64,000 nt of DNA, taken from NCBI GenBank assembly GCA_029212615.1, contig JARGPJ010000004.1:333131-397130 (forward strand). The letters are read 5' to 3'. The DNA is from Verrucomicrobiales bacterium (lineage in GTDB: Bacteria > Verrucomicrobiota > Verrucomicrobiia > Verrucomicrobiales > DEV007). Below the pieces are notes generated by a model, which searched no databases, was not told the origin of the DNA, and was given only the letters and a program-made list of their open reading frames with translations. This document shows, in pieces, positions 1-9,557 of this stretch (positions are counted from its first letter, which is position 1; every line of letters begins with the position of its first letter). The position numbers and the translations under genes were made by a program.

Positions 1-1
1 G

Positions 2-148
2 AGCCTCAATTTCAGCGCGCGTGCACATGATCGAATTCTTAAAGTGGCGCGGACCCTTGCTGATCTGGAAGGGGAGATCGAGATCAAGGAGGTTCATGTT
101 CTGGAGGCGATTCAGTATCGGACTCTCGATCGGAACCTCTGGGTTTAG
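2..148 (+). CDS. C-terminal end of ComM/YifB-family Mg-chelatase-like AAA+ ATPase (partial)
   Basis: Only the last 48 codons are in the window; the gene begins upstream of base 1 and ends at TAG 146-148. The visible residues match the conserved C-terminal helical region of the ComM/YifB family ([18 protein letters not shown], then [10 protein letters not shown]), which follows the AAA+ and Mg-chelatase C domains. ComM-type proteins are hexameric helicases that promote branch migration during natural transformation; YifB is the same family. Function here is by family only. The conserved motif makes the assignment fairly firm although the ATPase domain cannot be seen. Confidence 0.8.
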   Translation, partial: SLNFSARAHDRILKVARTLADLEGEIEIKEVHVLEAIQYRTLDRNLWV

Positions 149-1401
149 ATCACCGGCATCGATTCTGAGACGGTGAAATACTGATCAAGAATCAGCAGCG
201 GGGTTTCATAAAAACGACACTGCTTTATCTATTCCACAATACATGCCATCGACTCCAAACCCGCCTTCATGGTGGTTCGCTACATGGTACCAGTTACGGG
301 GCGCCCGGCAGGTCTTGGGCCGTTCAGAAGATGCGACGAAGAAAGAAGCCAGCCGCTGCTCGCTCGTTGTCATCAACTCGCGATACCAAGCAACTGGATG
401 CGAATAATAACCAAATCTGCTCCATCGAAGCCTTCGAAGAGGGTTGTGTAGAAGACATCATCGTAGCGGTATGCCCGGGAATGCCGGCGAATGGAACAAG
501 GATTGGAAACCACAATTCAACGGGGATTCTGAGGCCTGACAGCTTCGAGATCCGGGCGAGGACGACGGCTTGCCGTTGCTGCTTTTCATCTGCTACAACT
601 CTACCTGCCTTGCTCATTACCTTTCGGCATCCCCGTTTGAAAGAATCGTCATATCCCCACTCATCGGATCAGCGGGTCCCGGCTCCGAAATGTTCTGAAG
701 CGGTAATTCGAGAAGCCCTTGAACTTGCAGGGACTTCACCGCACCGGCGGGGTCCTTTTGCAATCATGTGTAGCGTCACCTCCGTCCCGGCGCCGAGCTC
801 TGGCTCAATGTCTGTACGTGATACCTGGAAACCCAGGCTCTGAAATCTGTGATGCCATAGTGTCCGTTGCTTTGCATGACACTGGGACCACAGCTGAAAA
901 CAAAAATGAAATGCTCGCCATTACGAGGTGAATTCTAACGATCGGTTGCCTGAACATCTCGAATTCCATATCCTTTCGCGACAACCGGGGTAAGCAACTG
1001 ACTCACGCATTCTTCCGGCGCAGGGGTAGCAGCGACCTCAACGTGGAGGGATTTTACGAGGTTATCCAACAATACTACTTATTCCCGTTGCCGTGATCTC
1101 ACGCCATAGAACTGCTCTTCCTGTGATCAAATCGGCCACTATCTATGAAATCCAACGTTTTGCTCATCGAGAGTCACTAGCGACGACGTGACCATTGCCG
1201 CCTGAGTAACCCCTGACAATACATCCGCTGCCGTAAAGAACCTAGCCGGTTGAGGTCGTCAGGTTATCTTTTTGAAAGTCTCGGAAATACCCGGCTGAGG
1301 TAGCTTCATCAACGGTGAGAAAGATGAGAGGAAGAATCAGGCGGAAGAAATTGGAATTCACGAATGTCTTGGAATAAGGCATACACTGGATATGATATCG
1401 T
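149..1401. other. 1.25-kb stretch without an intact gene
   Basis: No reading frame here looks like a complete gene. The open frames up to 170 codons (for example 331-843 on +) are rich in Arg/Ser/Pro, lack a recognisable start context and resemble no family I know. On the minus strand, short stretches of protein-like sequence occur in different frames (617-860, and YRYDDVFYTTLFEGFDGAD near 415-470), suggesting one or more decayed genes. I see no RNA gene and no clear terminator. Confidence 0.4.
617..860 (-). pseudogene. possible decayed gene fragment
   Basis: On the minus strand two adjacent frames read as plausible protein and appear to continue each other across a frame change near 757. 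The upstream part includes TDIEPELGAGTEVTLHMIAK (about 855-757) and the downstream part includes SLQVQGLLELPLQNI, ending in TAA at 617-619. Neither half has a start codon with context. I do not recognise the family. It could also be chance open frame; composition and the coherent hydrophobic pattern are the only support. Confidence 0.22.
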
Positions 1402-2556
1402 TTGAAGCTTCGCTCGCATAATCGCTTCGGGAACTGGGTCGCTCAATTCTTTCGAGCCTTCCAATCCAATCACCTCATCACCTTGCCCGGCACTTTGAAA
1501 GCGAAAATCACCACTCTCCTCGTCCTTCTAGCTGCGGCTTTCGTTTGGTTGTGCCTTCCCGCCGCGACAGATTCTCACCGCATCGCATTCGCGTGTTTTC
1601 TTCCGTTTGTGGCAGGATGGATCATTTTCAAGAAGCGAAATAGTTTCTGGTGGCCCCCATTGATTATCATACTGCTCATTCTTTCTCTGGGAGCGATCTA
1701 CCTGACCGCATCCCATCATGTCGATCATTGGTTCGTCGGGCGTTTTGTGAAACTCATCACTGCCTTTTTGGCCGCCACCTTTCTTTGCTGGACATTTGTT
1801 CGGCTTGGCCTGCCAAAGGCTGTTGCCCGCGCTCAGGTAAACGCTTTCCTCTTTTTTAGCATCGCCTTCCCATTCTTCATGTTTATCACTGCTTTCGCAT
1901 GGTGGTTCTGCGCCGTCGAGATCAATACCTACCCTTCCCGTCCTGTTGTCCGAAACTCCACTGAGTTCGCGAAGGCATATGAAGATTACATTCTCGATTA
2001 CAAAGGACTAATTCTCGTCGGGCGCGTCGGCGATCTAACCAGGCAAGACATCAAGATCGGTACTCCCCAGGACTTTGTCGCCTATTACGAGACCTCGCTT
2101 GCCAGCTTCGGAAAGTCATCTCCCGCCTCCTGGTATCCGCTACATTACACTGTGACCATGCTTGATGGCACAGAAGTGCAGGTTGAGGGGAATACCTCCC
2201 GCCTCCAAACCTTCGATTGGCCTGCCCCTCCCGCCTTCTCCCGTTACCATGGTCTCAAGCACGGTGCCCTCGTCGCGATCTGGGCAGATCCCTACCAAAC
2301 AAGTGATAGTCAAGTCGGGCAAAAATCCTGGGCATTACAAAATACCCGCATCATTGCTCACGGCAGCGCCGAAAATTTTGTCGAAAATTTTCTCAGGCCC
2401 GGGGTTCGCACCGCACGTGTATTCGGTTGGGTAGGCTTCGGCTGCATGTTCGCTTCCGTTATTCCTTTCGTTCTCGGCCTGCGCCGTTGCTTCTGGCTCA
2501 GAAAACACGGCAGTGAGGGGGCGCCGAAACTCTCCTCTGACAGCGCCGGTGAATAG
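1402..2556 (+). CDS. integral membrane protein of unknown function
   Basis: 384 residues. The only workable start is TTG at 1402: the nearby ATG at 1392 is in another frame and stops after nine codons, and no in-frame ATG occurs before about residue 155. There are five hydrophobic segments before residue 170 (about 37-53, 60-76, 83-101, 112-131, 148-168), a soluble region of roughly 175 residues (190-345), and a final membrane segment near 350-370 followed by a basic tail. The soluble part contains a YEDYILDYKGLILVGRV stretch and Trp/Pro-rich loops and probably faces the periplasm. I do not recognise the family. It stands alone between two apparently decayed stretches, so its expression is uncertain. 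Confidence 0.6.
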   Translation: MKLRSHNRFGNWVAQFFRAFQSNHLITLPGTLKAKITTLLVLLAAAFVWLCLPAATDSHRIAFACFLPFVAGWIIFKKRNSFWWPPLIIILLILSLGAIYLTASHHVDHWFVGRFVKLITAFLAATFLCWTFVRLGLPKAVARAQVNAFLFFSIAFPFFMFITAFAWWFCAVEINTYPSRPVVRNSTEFAKAYEDYILDYKGLILVGRVGDLTRQDIKIGTPQDFVAYYETSLASFGKSSPASWYPLHYTVTMLDGTEVQVEGNTSRLQTFDWPAPPAFSRYHGLKHGALVAIWADPYQTSDSQVGQKSWALQNTRIIAHGSAENFVENFLRPGVRTARVFGWVGFGCMFASVIPFVLGLRRCFWLRKHGSEGAPKLSSDSAGE

Positions 2557-2700
2557 TAGTCAGCAGATTAATAGCCCGCTCTTTGATTGAATTGCTCTTC
2601 ATATCAACGGTTCCGCACTGAATCGGAAGGCGCTCTGCTCCGAATTCAGCAGCGAATCATCGGAGAATTTTCGTGAAAGAAGAGAGAAGAGGCGGGGCAT

Positions 2701-2919
2701 TCAGCTGCAGTGACACATCTCCAGCCCGGCGTGAATCGTAGTGCCGATATAAGGATTCGTCAGGTCGCCAACTTCCTCTGGGTCAATAACAGGAGTAATC
2801 GAACACTCGGCTGTAACCGTTGGGTTCAGATGTGATGATTGAATAATTTCAGCGCTGAAGCGTCTACTAACTGTTCGCCTGGTGAACACGGCCTTTCCAA
2901 AAGGAAGGTCGAACTTCAA
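2701..2919 (-). pseudogene. short minus-strand reading frame, possible C-terminal gene remnant
   Basis: The 376-base gap after the membrane protein holds a 72-codon frame on the minus strand ending at 2701. Its C-terminal half (SITPVIDPEEVGDLTNPYIG and onward) looks more protein-like than the basic N-terminal part, which overlaps the leader of the next plus-strand gene. It may be the tail of a lost gene. There is no recognisable start, ribosome site or family; chance is a real alternative. Confidence 0.22.
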
Positions 2920-2933
2920 CCCTCCCCTGAAAA

Positions 2934-3299
2934 ATGAAGAAACTGATCTCCCTCACTGCAGCCCTTGCTGCCTCTCTCTTCCTGTTTGCTCCGGCTTCTG
3001 CGGAAGCGGGTTCATATCGCTCAAAAGTAATCGGCAAATGTGGCGGTTGCGGTGGGCACATTCACTCCTATTACCGTCCAGTACGTCTCTCTTGCGGCTC
3101 AATCCGTTACTCCTGGGTGCCCTCGTATCACAGTAATTGCAGCCGTAGTTCATCCCATCGATCAATCAGTCGCTATCCCTCTTCGAGCTATGTCCGTCGC
3201 AGTTACGTGCCCCGCTCAAGTGGTTATGTGTCACGCAGCTATTCCCGCAGTCCGGGTATCTCGATTCGCTTTGGAAGCAGTCGCGGATTCTGCCGATAA
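2934..3299 (+). CDS. small exported Ser/Arg/Tyr-rich protein
   Basis: 121 residues starting at ATG 2934. The N-terminus MKKLISLTAALAASLFLFA followed by ASAEAG is a typical Sec signal peptide with signal peptidase I cleavage at about residue 25. The mature part has a CGGCGGH segment and then a low-complexity region dominated by Ser, Arg and Tyr with SRSYSRS-like repeats, predicted to be disordered and strongly basic. Its gene is monocistronic and followed by a strong terminator. No family is recognised; a cell-envelope or surface-associated role is inferred from export and composition only. Confidence 0.65.
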   Translation: MKKLISLTAALAASLFLFAPASAEAGSYRSKVIGKCGGCGGHIHSYYRPVRLSCGSIRYSWVPSYHSNCSRSSSHRSISRYPSSSYVRRSYVPRSSGYVSRSYSRSPGISIRFGSSRGFCR

Positions 3300-3327
3300 T
3301 CCAACTGACTCCCTTACCTGTTTGAAG

Positions 3328-3357
3328 AAAAACGCTCCGCTTTGGCGGGGCGTTTTT
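3328..3357 (+). terminator. rho-independent terminator
   Basis: A 13-bp stem (AAAAACGCTCCGC / GCGGGGCGTTTTT, one G-U pair) with a TTTG loop, ending in a T-run. It lies 28 bases after the stop of the small exported protein gene and closes that unit. The A-run on the left could make it act on the minus strand too. Confidence 0.85.
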
Positions 3358-3479
3358 CATTTTAGGCGTTCGAATGAAGAAATTTTCATTTCCTTAGTAA
3401 AGATCGCTTGCGAAAAGGTGAAATAGAATTTAAGAATCAACCCCTTCGCGCTGAAGCCTCCTCGGTTTCAGCCCCGGTT

Positions 3480-3561
3480 GCTCGGGTGGCGGAATTGGTA
3501 GACGCGCAGGATTAAGGATCCTGTGGGGCGACCCGTGGGGGTTCGATTCCCCCCTCGAGCA
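3480..3561 (+). tRNA. tRNA-Leu, anticodon reads AAG
   Basis: Complete class II cloverleaf: 7-bp acceptor stem GCTCGGG/CTCGAGC with discriminator A at 3561, D-loop GGAATTGGTAGA, anticodon stem CAGGA/TCCTG, a long variable arm (GGGG CGA CCCG), and T-arm GGGGG-TTCGATT-CCCCC. The seven-base anticodon loop is TTAAGGA, so positions 34-36 read AAG (codon CUU, and CUC/CUA if A34 is edited to inosine). The CCA end is not encoded. The long variable arm and the conserved leucine pattern make the amino acid identity firm. The T-run after 3561 may end transcription. Confidence 0.95.
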
Positions 3562-3582
3562 TTTTTTTACCCGGTTGTTTTT

Positions 3583-4455
3583 GTGAGTGCACTTTCTTCT
3601 GACTCTCCCTCCGCGATCCTTTCGATCTCGTGTCCTGACCAGCCGGGTATTGTCGCTGCGGTATCGGACTTTCTCTTTCAGAACAACGGCAATATTGTCG
3701 ATGTAGATCAACACGTGGACAAAGAGTTCGGTGTCTTCTTTATGCGCGTCGAATGGGAGATTGGCGGTTTTGCGGTGCCTCGCGACGAGATTGCGAGTGC
3801 GATTGCTTCGCTTGTCGAGCGGTTCTCCATGAACTGGTCACTCTATTTTTCCGACGTCAAAGTGCGGGTTGCTCTGTTCGTTACAAAAGACAACCATTGC
3901 TTCTACGATCTCCTTTCACGGCATGAGAGCGGTGAACTCGCCATGGATATTCCACTCATCGTGAGCAATCGCGAAGACTTGAAGCCGGTTGCGGAACGTT
4001 TCGGGATCCCGTTTCACCACTTTCCGATCACCAAAGAATCCAAGGCATCTCAGGAAGCTGCCGAGATTTCCCTCCTCAACGAGCACGATATTGATCTCGT
4101 TATTCTGGCCCGCTACATGCAGATTCTGAGCCCGCAGATGACCGGGGCGTTTCCGAATCGGATTATCAATATTCACCACTCGTTTCTCCCGGCTTTTCCG
4201 GGCGCGCGGCCTTACCATTCAGCGCATAAGCGGGGCGTTAAGCTTGTCGGGGCGACAAGTCACTACGTGACGGAAGACCTCGACGAAGGGCCGATCATCG
4301 CACAGGGAGTGACTCCTGTTTCCCATAAGGATACCGTTCACGATTTCGTTCGAAAGGGACGTGCTCTTGAGCAAAGTGTTCTTTCCCGTGCTGTTTGGTT
4401 GCACCTGAACCGTCGTACTCTGGTACACGAGAATCGAACGGTAGTTTTCGGGTAG
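3583..4455 (+). CDS. purU: formyltetrahydrofolate deformylase PurU
   Basis: Hydrolyses 10-formyl-tetrahydrofolate to formate and tetrahydrofolate, balancing the one-carbon pool and feeding formate to purine synthesis. GTG at 3583 is chosen because the longer open frame runs back through the tRNA gene; this gives 290 residues, normal for the family. An N-terminal ACT domain (about 10-80, [17 protein letters not shown]) precedes a formyltransferase-fold catalytic domain (about 85-285). The catalytic set is present: Asn196 and His198 in NIHHSFLP and Asp234 in EDLDEGPII. No Shine-Dalgarno is visible. It is followed 53 bases later by hisS. Confidence 0.95.
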   Translation: MSALSSDSPSAILSISCPDQPGIVAAVSDFLFQNNGNIVDVDQHVDKEFGVFFMRVEWEIGGFAVPRDEIASAIASLVERFSMNWSLYFSDVKVRVALFVTKDNHCFYDLLSRHESGELAMDIPLIVSNREDLKPVAERFGIPFHHFPITKESKASQEAAEISLLNEHDIDLVILARYMQILSPQMTGAFPNRIINIHHSFLPAFPGARPYHSAHKRGVKLVGATSHYVTEDLDEGPIIAQGVTPVSHKDTVHDFVRKGRALEQSVLSRAVWLHLNRRTLVHENRTVVFG

Positions 4456-4508
4456 ATCTTTCCGCGTCCCAACTCTGGCATTGGCGGAAAATCGACGTAA
4501 GCTCGCCC

Positions 4509-5759
4509 ATGGCTCAAAAGTTCCAAACCCTCCCGGGCTTTCGTGATTTCTACCCTGCGGATTGCGCGGCCCGAAACTATCTCTTCAACGTGTGGCGCCG
4601 CGTCGCACGCCGCTATGGCTTCGTCGAGTACGAGGGCCCTGTTCTCGAGCCGACCGATCTCTACCGGAAGAAAAGTGGAAATGAAATTGTGAACCAGCTT
4701 TTCTGCTTTGAAGACAAGGGGGATCGCCATGTCTCAATGCGACCGGAATTGACGCCGACGCTGGCGCGGATGGCAGCAGCAAGGCAAAGGGATTTTAAGA
4801 AGCCGTTAAGATGGTTCTCGATCGGCCAGTTCTTCCGCTACGAGAAACATCAGAAGGGACGTGGCCGCGAGTTCTATCAGTTCAACTGCGACATTCTGGG
4901 TGAGGAATCAGTGATCGCTGATGCTGAGTTAATGGCCTTGTCGATAGATCTGATGCTGGAGCTGGGATTCACTGCTGATAACTTTCGCATCCGCGTGAGT
5001 GATCGCCAGGCCTGGGTTTCCTACGCTCTTTCTCAAGGCGTCAGTGAAGATGACCTTACTGACTTTCTTCAGGTGATTGACAAAATGGAGCGCACTCCAC
5101 CGGAGAAAACGGAAGAAAAGCTGAAGGCGCTCGGGCTCTCTCTTGATGGGATTAAAGCGTTCATTCAATCGGGCGCTGAGGCATCTGATTCACTGCGGGA
5201 GTCTCTCGCCAATCTGGAGGCGCGCGGCCTGAAGGAATATGTCGAGGTCGATCTCAGTATCGTGAGGGGACTTGCCTATTACACTGGCCCGGTCTTTGAA
5301 ATCTTTGATATCGGAAAGGGAATGAGGGCGGTCGCCGGTGGTGGCAGATACGATCAATTGATTGGTCTCATCGGGGGAGTTGAAATGCCGGCCTGTGGAT
5401 TTGCGATGGGAGACATGGTGATTTTGGATCTAGTCAGGGAGACGACGGCACCCGCCGCAGGTCTCGACCGGGCGATTGAAGCGGAGCAATCAGTCGATGT
5501 CTTCATTGTCGGGGCCGATCCCTCGAAGAAGGCGGAGACTGCACAGGTCGTTCAAGCTCTGCGGAATGAAGGAATCAGTCTGCAATACTCCTTCTCAGAG
5601 ATGAAGGTCGGTAAGCAGTTTCAGGCGGCGGAACAATCCGGAGCGACCCATGCGGTGATTGTCGGATCAGAGTTTCCCGAAGTGGGGCTCAAAGATTTGT
5701 CCGATCGGAGTGAGGAGAAGATCGCTTTTGAGGATCTCGCTGCGACCCTGAAGCGTTGA
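4509..5759 (+). CDS. hisS: histidyl-tRNA synthetase
   Basis: Class II aminoacyl-tRNA synthetase that charges tRNA-His in the cytoplasm. 416 residues from ATG 4509, close to the usual length; the open frame extends upstream into purU but the family N-terminus (QTLPGFRDFYP) fixes the start. Visible elements are motif 2 (SIGQFFRYEKHQKGRGREF), the histidine-specific RGLAYYTGPVFE segment near residue 252, motif 3 (GGGRYDQLIG, then CGFAMGD) and the C-terminal anticodon-binding domain (about 325-416, DVFIVGAD start). No Shine-Dalgarno is seen. Nothing unusual in sequence. Confidence 0.95.
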   Translation: MAQKFQTLPGFRDFYPADCAARNYLFNVWRRVARRYGFVEYEGPVLEPTDLYRKKSGNEIVNQLFCFEDKGDRHVSMRPELTPTLARMAAARQRDFKKPLRWFSIGQFFRYEKHQKGRGREFYQFNCDILGEESVIADAELMALSIDLMLELGFTADNFRIRVSDRQAWVSYALSQGVSEDDLTDFLQVIDKMERTPPEKTEEKLKALGLSLDGIKAFIQSGAEASDSLRESLANLEARGLKEYVEVDLSIVRGLAYYTGPVFEIFDIGKGMRAVAGGGRYDQLIGLIGGVEMPACGFAMGDMVILDLVRETTAPAAGLDRAIEAEQSVDVFIVGADPSKKAETAQVVQALRNEGISLQYSFSEMKVGKQFQAAEQSGATHAVIVGSEFPEVGLKDLSDRSEEKIAFEDLAATLKR

Positions 5760-5848
5760 AGCCTTTAAGAAATCTCAAGCATTTCCTGTTTAGGTTGGAT
5801 TGTAGTCTGCTACAATAGGGTGCACGGGCGACTTATTCGCTGATTCCC

Positions 5849-7222
5849 ATGAACAAAACGACTGCCATCGTCTTCTTTTCCATCATTGTGGTGGGACTTA
5901 CTATTTCATTATTCACCCTGAATAAATGCGGGAAGCCGGTTGAGGTCATTGAGGACCCGGTGGCGACGGGGGAAACAATCGGGCATCCCACTGAAGAGAA
6001 GAAGGGTGAGACGGCAACCGTGACCGCGCCTCCTGTGAAGGAGTCAGCTGCCCCCGGGACGGATGAATCGGCGCCACTGCCGACAAAAGCTGACGGCTAT
6101 GCTTCACCGGTCGCTGCGATGAAAGCTCTGTCAGGCGCCATCACAAAAAAAGATTTTAAGGGCTTCACTGAGATCGTCGGAAAAGAGGCGATTGATGATT
6201 CTATTCGCGCCGAGGTAAAAGCCCTCATCGAAGCGCCTGAACTCGAACTCAGCAAAGACAAGCCGATCTCCGAAATTTCCAAATCCGCTTCGATCGTTAG
6301 ATGGGCGCTGAACTTTGTTCCGGGAGAGGGTGTCGAAGCTTCCGGAGCACCACAGCAGTTATACGCAGATCTCGCGAGTGTCGGTGAAAACTCAGTCGCT
6401 TTTGAAAAAATCAGTCTACCTCTCCTTCCCGCTGCAGTGAAGCTGAGCGGGGAGTCGCCTGTTGCCGGAGAGAATTCAGATAATGCCGCCCCGGGCGATC
6501 CACTCAGCATTGCTCATGCTTTTTCAAAGGCGGTGATTGCCCGTGATTTTCGGGTCGCCCGTGCTCTTTCCGATCCCGGGAAGGTGACGGATGAGCGTGT
6601 TGCTGCGTTGATGATCGCCGTTGAAGAAGGGGGCTTTCAACTGAAAGAGGATAGACCCCTGGTTGTGACTCTTTCGAGGGAAGATATTACCTGGGTCCTT
6701 GCGAGGATTGTCTCGGGTCAGCAAACTTCGGAGTTTGCGCTCGAGCTCGGGCAGGATTCGGGGGAATGGACAATTGGTGGCCTGACCTTTTCCAAGGTGC
6801 TTTCGGCTCTGGCTGCACAGGCCGGAGGAGGGGATGTCGCCTACAGCCCTATCGTTGAAGATCCTGCCGGGGGCGATTCACTGGTGCTCTATTTTGAATT
6901 CGATAGCGCCGGAGTGACCCCACGGGGAAAGCGGCAACTGGCGATAATTGCGGATATCCTCAGTCAGGGGGAAGAGCGCGTGATTCGAATCAATGGGCAT
7001 ACCGATGCCCTGGGAACCGATCAATACAATGCCGGTTTGAGTGATGGGCGGGCGGACGCTATTCGCGCGGCACTCCTTGAGATGGGGGTTGCGCCTGAAC
7101 AGGTCATCACTGAAGCCTTTGGCTCAAGTAAACCGCGGCGACCGAATTTTAATCCTGACGGGACTGATAATCCGACAGGACGTTCCCAGAACCGCCGTGC
7201 CGAGGTCTATCTTGATTTCTAA
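5849..7222 (+). CDS. OmpA-domain cell-envelope protein with a duplicated N-terminal domain
   Basis: 457 residues. A single hydrophobic segment (about 6-25) anchors the protein in the inner membrane or serves as an uncleaved signal; LNKCG follows but is not a good lipobox. An acidic Pro/Thr/Glu-rich linker (30-85) leads to two related units of roughly 100 residues (about 86-185 and 210-310), both with an A-x-(S/F)-(G/K)-A-(I/V)-x-(K/R)-(K/D)-x-F-(K/R) pattern. The C-terminus (about 345-457) is an OmpA peptidoglycan-binding domain: LYFEFDSAGVTPRGKRQL, INGHTDALGT, and a Gly-Arg-Ser-Gln-Asn-Arg-Arg-Ala-Glu finish. It probably links peptidoglycan to the inner membrane. Monocistronic. Confidence 0.8.
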   Translation: MNKTTAIVFFSIIVVGLTISLFTLNKCGKPVEVIEDPVATGETIGHPTEEKKGETATVTAPPVKESAAPGTDESAPLPTKADGYASPVAAMKALSGAITKKDFKGFTEIVGKEAIDDSIRAEVKALIEAPELELSKDKPISEISKSASIVRWALNFVPGEGVEASGAPQQLYADLASVGENSVAFEKISLPLLPAAVKLSGESPVAGENSDNAAPGDPLSIAHAFSKAVIARDFRVARALSDPGKVTDERVAALMIAVEEGGFQLKEDRPLVVTLSREDITWVLARIVSGQQTSEFALELGQDSGEWTIGGLTFSKVLSALAAQAGGGDVAYSPIVEDPAGGDSLVLYFEFDSAGVTPRGKRQLAIIADILSQGEERVIRINGHTDALGTDQYNAGLSDGRADAIRAALLEMGVAPEQVITEAFGSSKPRRPNFNPDGTDNPTGRSQNRRAEVYLDF

Positions 7223-7390
7223 CTTCGGTTAGTCGCAGCCGGGCAACCCCCGCGGAGCCCCTCTTTCTGCAATCGGAAGATTCGGCGCTTTCAGGCACTA
7301 AATGTGCCGGGGAATTGTCAGGTTCCATCTTGACCTGAGAACCCGTCAACGTAAGTTGCGTTCCTCGCTAATGAGAAGCGTCGCTGTTGC

Positions 7391-8572
7391 ATGAATATCC
7401 ACGAATACCAGGCTAAGGAACTCTTTGAAAAATTTGGCGTCGCCACCCCGAAAGGGAAGGTTGCTGACACCGCAGAGGAAGCGAAAGCCGCCGCGGCTGA
7501 ACTGGGGGATGAAATCGTGGTAAAGGCGCAGGTTCATGCCGGTGGACGTGGAAAAGGAACCTTTAAAAACGGGTTTCAAGGTGGCGTTCATGTCGTTAAG
7601 AACGCCGATGAGGCAGCCGATGTGGCTTCGAAGATGATCGGCCAAACGCTGGTCACTCACCAGACCGGTGAAGAGGGTAAGCTCGTTAGTAAAATCATGG
7701 TGGCTGATGCTGTCGATATTGAGAAGGAGTACTATCTCGCTATTCTCATGGATCGCGAAAGCCGTTCCCCGGTTATCGTCGCAAGTACTGAAGGCGGTGT
7801 GAATATTGAGGATGTGGCCGAGAACACTCCTGATAAGATTTATAACGAAGTAATTCACCCGCTCCTGGGGCTCCAGCCATACGAGATTCGAAATATTTCG
7901 GCACAACTCGGTTTCACTGGCGACACTGCAAAGCAGTTCGGAAAGTTGCTGAAGGCTCTCTATAAGCTCTTCATTTCCTGTGACTGCTCCATGGTCGAAG
8001 TGAATCCGCTGGTGACGACACCCGACGGGCAGGTCATGGCACTGGATGCGAAATTCGATTTCGATGACAATGCGCTCTATCGCCATCCTGAAATCGCGGA
8101 ACTTCACGATCCGACGGAGGAGGACCCACGCGAAGTTGAGGCGGCTAAGTTTGATCTCAATTACATCGGACTCGACGGAAATATCGCCTGTCTCGTGAAT
8201 GGTGCCGGGCTGGCGATGGCGACGATGGATATCATCAAGCAGAGCGGTGGCGAACCGGCCAACTTCCTCGATGTGGGTGGTGGTGCGACCCAGGAACAGG
8301 TTCGGAATGCCTTCAAAATTATTCTGAGTGACCCGAACGTGAAAGGGATCCTCGTGAATATCTTCGGTGGTATCATGGACTGTGATGTCATTGCCAAAGG
8401 GATCGTTGCTGCATGCGGCGAAGTGGATCTGAATATTCCGCTGATCGTTCGCCTCGAAGGCAATAACGTTGAAGCCGGAAAGGCGACACTCGCGAGCTCA
8501 GATGTTAATCTTATCCCGGCGGACACACTCGCCGACGCGGCGCAAAAAGCTGTCGCTGCCATCGCCGTTTAA
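7391..8572 (+). CDS. sucC: succinyl-CoA synthetase (ADP-forming) beta subunit
   Basis: Beta subunit of succinate-CoA ligase, which in the TCA cycle couples succinyl-CoA cleavage to ATP or GTP formation. 393 residues; the N-terminus [12 protein letters not shown] is diagnostic. An ATP-grasp domain occupies about 1-240 ([12 protein letters not shown] for nucleotide, [10 protein letters not shown] for Mg), and the C-terminal ligase domain (about 245-393) carries [19 protein letters not shown] and [10 protein letters not shown]. It lies 24 bases before sucD and forms a TCA operon with it and perhaps gltA. No Shine-Dalgarno precedes the ATG. Confidence 0.97.
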   Translation: MNIHEYQAKELFEKFGVATPKGKVADTAEEAKAAAAELGDEIVVKAQVHAGGRGKGTFKNGFQGGVHVVKNADEAADVASKMIGQTLVTHQTGEEGKLVSKIMVADAVDIEKEYYLAILMDRESRSPVIVASTEGGVNIEDVAENTPDKIYNEVIHPLLGLQPYEIRNISAQLGFTGDTAKQFGKLLKALYKLFISCDCSMVEVNPLVTTPDGQVMALDAKFDFDDNALYRHPEIAELHDPTEEDPREVEAAKFDLNYIGLDGNIACLVNGAGLAMATMDIIKQSGGEPANFLDVGGGATQEQVRNAFKIILSDPNVKGILVNIFGGIMDCDVIAKGIVAACGEVDLNIPLIVRLEGNNVEAGKATLASSDVNLIPADTLADAAQKAVAAIAV

Positions 8573-8596
8573 TCAGGACCTACACTTTATTTTCTC

Positions 8597-9490
8597 ATGG
8601 CTATTCTCGTTGACGAAAACACGAAAATCCTGATTCAGGGCATCACCGGTTCTTTTGGGGGCCGTCACGCACAGCTCAGTCTCGACTACGGAACTCAGCT
8701 TGTTGCCGGAGTTACTCCAGGTAAGGGTGGGCAGACGTTCGCTGATACGGTTCCGATTTTCGATACCGTCGGGCAGGCTGTCGAAGAAACCGGAGCGACG
8801 GTGAGTACCATTTTTGTTCCTCCTCCTTTTGCCGCAGACGCGATCCTTGAAGCCGTTGATGCAGGGGTTGAGCTCGTTGTTGCAATCACCGAGGGGATCC
8901 CGGTCATGGACATGATGCGCGTCCGCGCAGGCATGGCAGGTTCAGGTGCTCGTCTCATCGGTCCGAACTGCCCCGGTATTGTCACTCCCGGCACGGGGCC
9001 GGATTCGCACGGCGGCTGCCGAATTGGTATTGCTCCCGGTTACATTCATAAGCGCGGCAAGGTTGGCGTGGTTTCCCGAAGCGGAACGCTCACTTATGAA
9101 GCGGTTTATCAGCTCACCAGTCTCGGCCTGGGTCAAAGTACCTGCGTTGGAATTGGAGGGGACCCTATCAACGGAACTTCCCATCTCGACATCATGAAGA
9201 TGTTTAACGAAGATCCCGAAACCGAAGCCATCATCATGATCGGTGAAATCGGCGGCACCGCTGAAGAAGAGGCGGCCGAGTGGGCGAAAGAAAATTGTGA
9301 TAAGCCGATAGCCGGATTTATTGCCGGTGCGACGGCTCCTCCCGGACGCCGCATGGGTCACGCCGGAGCGATTGTTTCAGGTGGTAAAGGAACTGCTGAA
9401 GCAAAGATCGCCGCGATGCGCGACGCTGGTATCGAAGTTGCTGACAATCCTTCCGACATGGGGGCGGCACTGGTTCGCGCCATGGGATAA
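8597..9490 (+). CDS. sucD: succinyl-CoA synthetase (ADP-forming) alpha subunit
   Basis: Alpha subunit partner of sucC; binds CoA and carries the phosphohistidine intermediate. 297 residues, normal length. The CoA-binding Rossmann domain is at about 1-130 ([13 protein letters not shown], then VTPGKGGQ), and the ligase domain contains [18 protein letters not shown] and [10 protein letters not shown]. The active-site histidine is His255 in [17 protein letters not shown]. An AGGA about 16 bases upstream of the ATG is a poor ribosome site. The operon context with sucC supports the call fully. Confidence 0.97.
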   Translation: MAILVDENTKILIQGITGSFGGRHAQLSLDYGTQLVAGVTPGKGGQTFADTVPIFDTVGQAVEETGATVSTIFVPPPFAADAILEAVDAGVELVVAITEGIPVMDMMRVRAGMAGSGARLIGPNCPGIVTPGTGPDSHGGCRIGIAPGYIHKRGKVGVVSRSGTLTYEAVYQLTSLGLGQSTCVGIGGDPINGTSHLDIMKMFNEDPETEAIIMIGEIGGTAEEEAAEWAKENCDKPIAGFIAGATAPPGRRMGHAGAIVSGGKGTAEAKIAAMRDAGIEVADNPSDMGAALVRAMG

Positions 9491-9557
9491 AAGAGATTTG
9501 TGAAACGGGACTTTTTTGAGTTTCAAACCATAGTTTAAGAGGATTAGAATAAAAGTG

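Noticed and set aside
331..843. 170-codon plus-strand frame
   Set aside because: Arg/Ser/Pro-rich, no ribosome site, no family and overlapping other weak frames; treated as chance within a decayed stretch.
5795..5816. Promoter before the OmpA-domain gene (TTGGAT and TACAAT)
   Set aside because: The two elements are only 10 bases apart, too close for a sigma-70 promoter.
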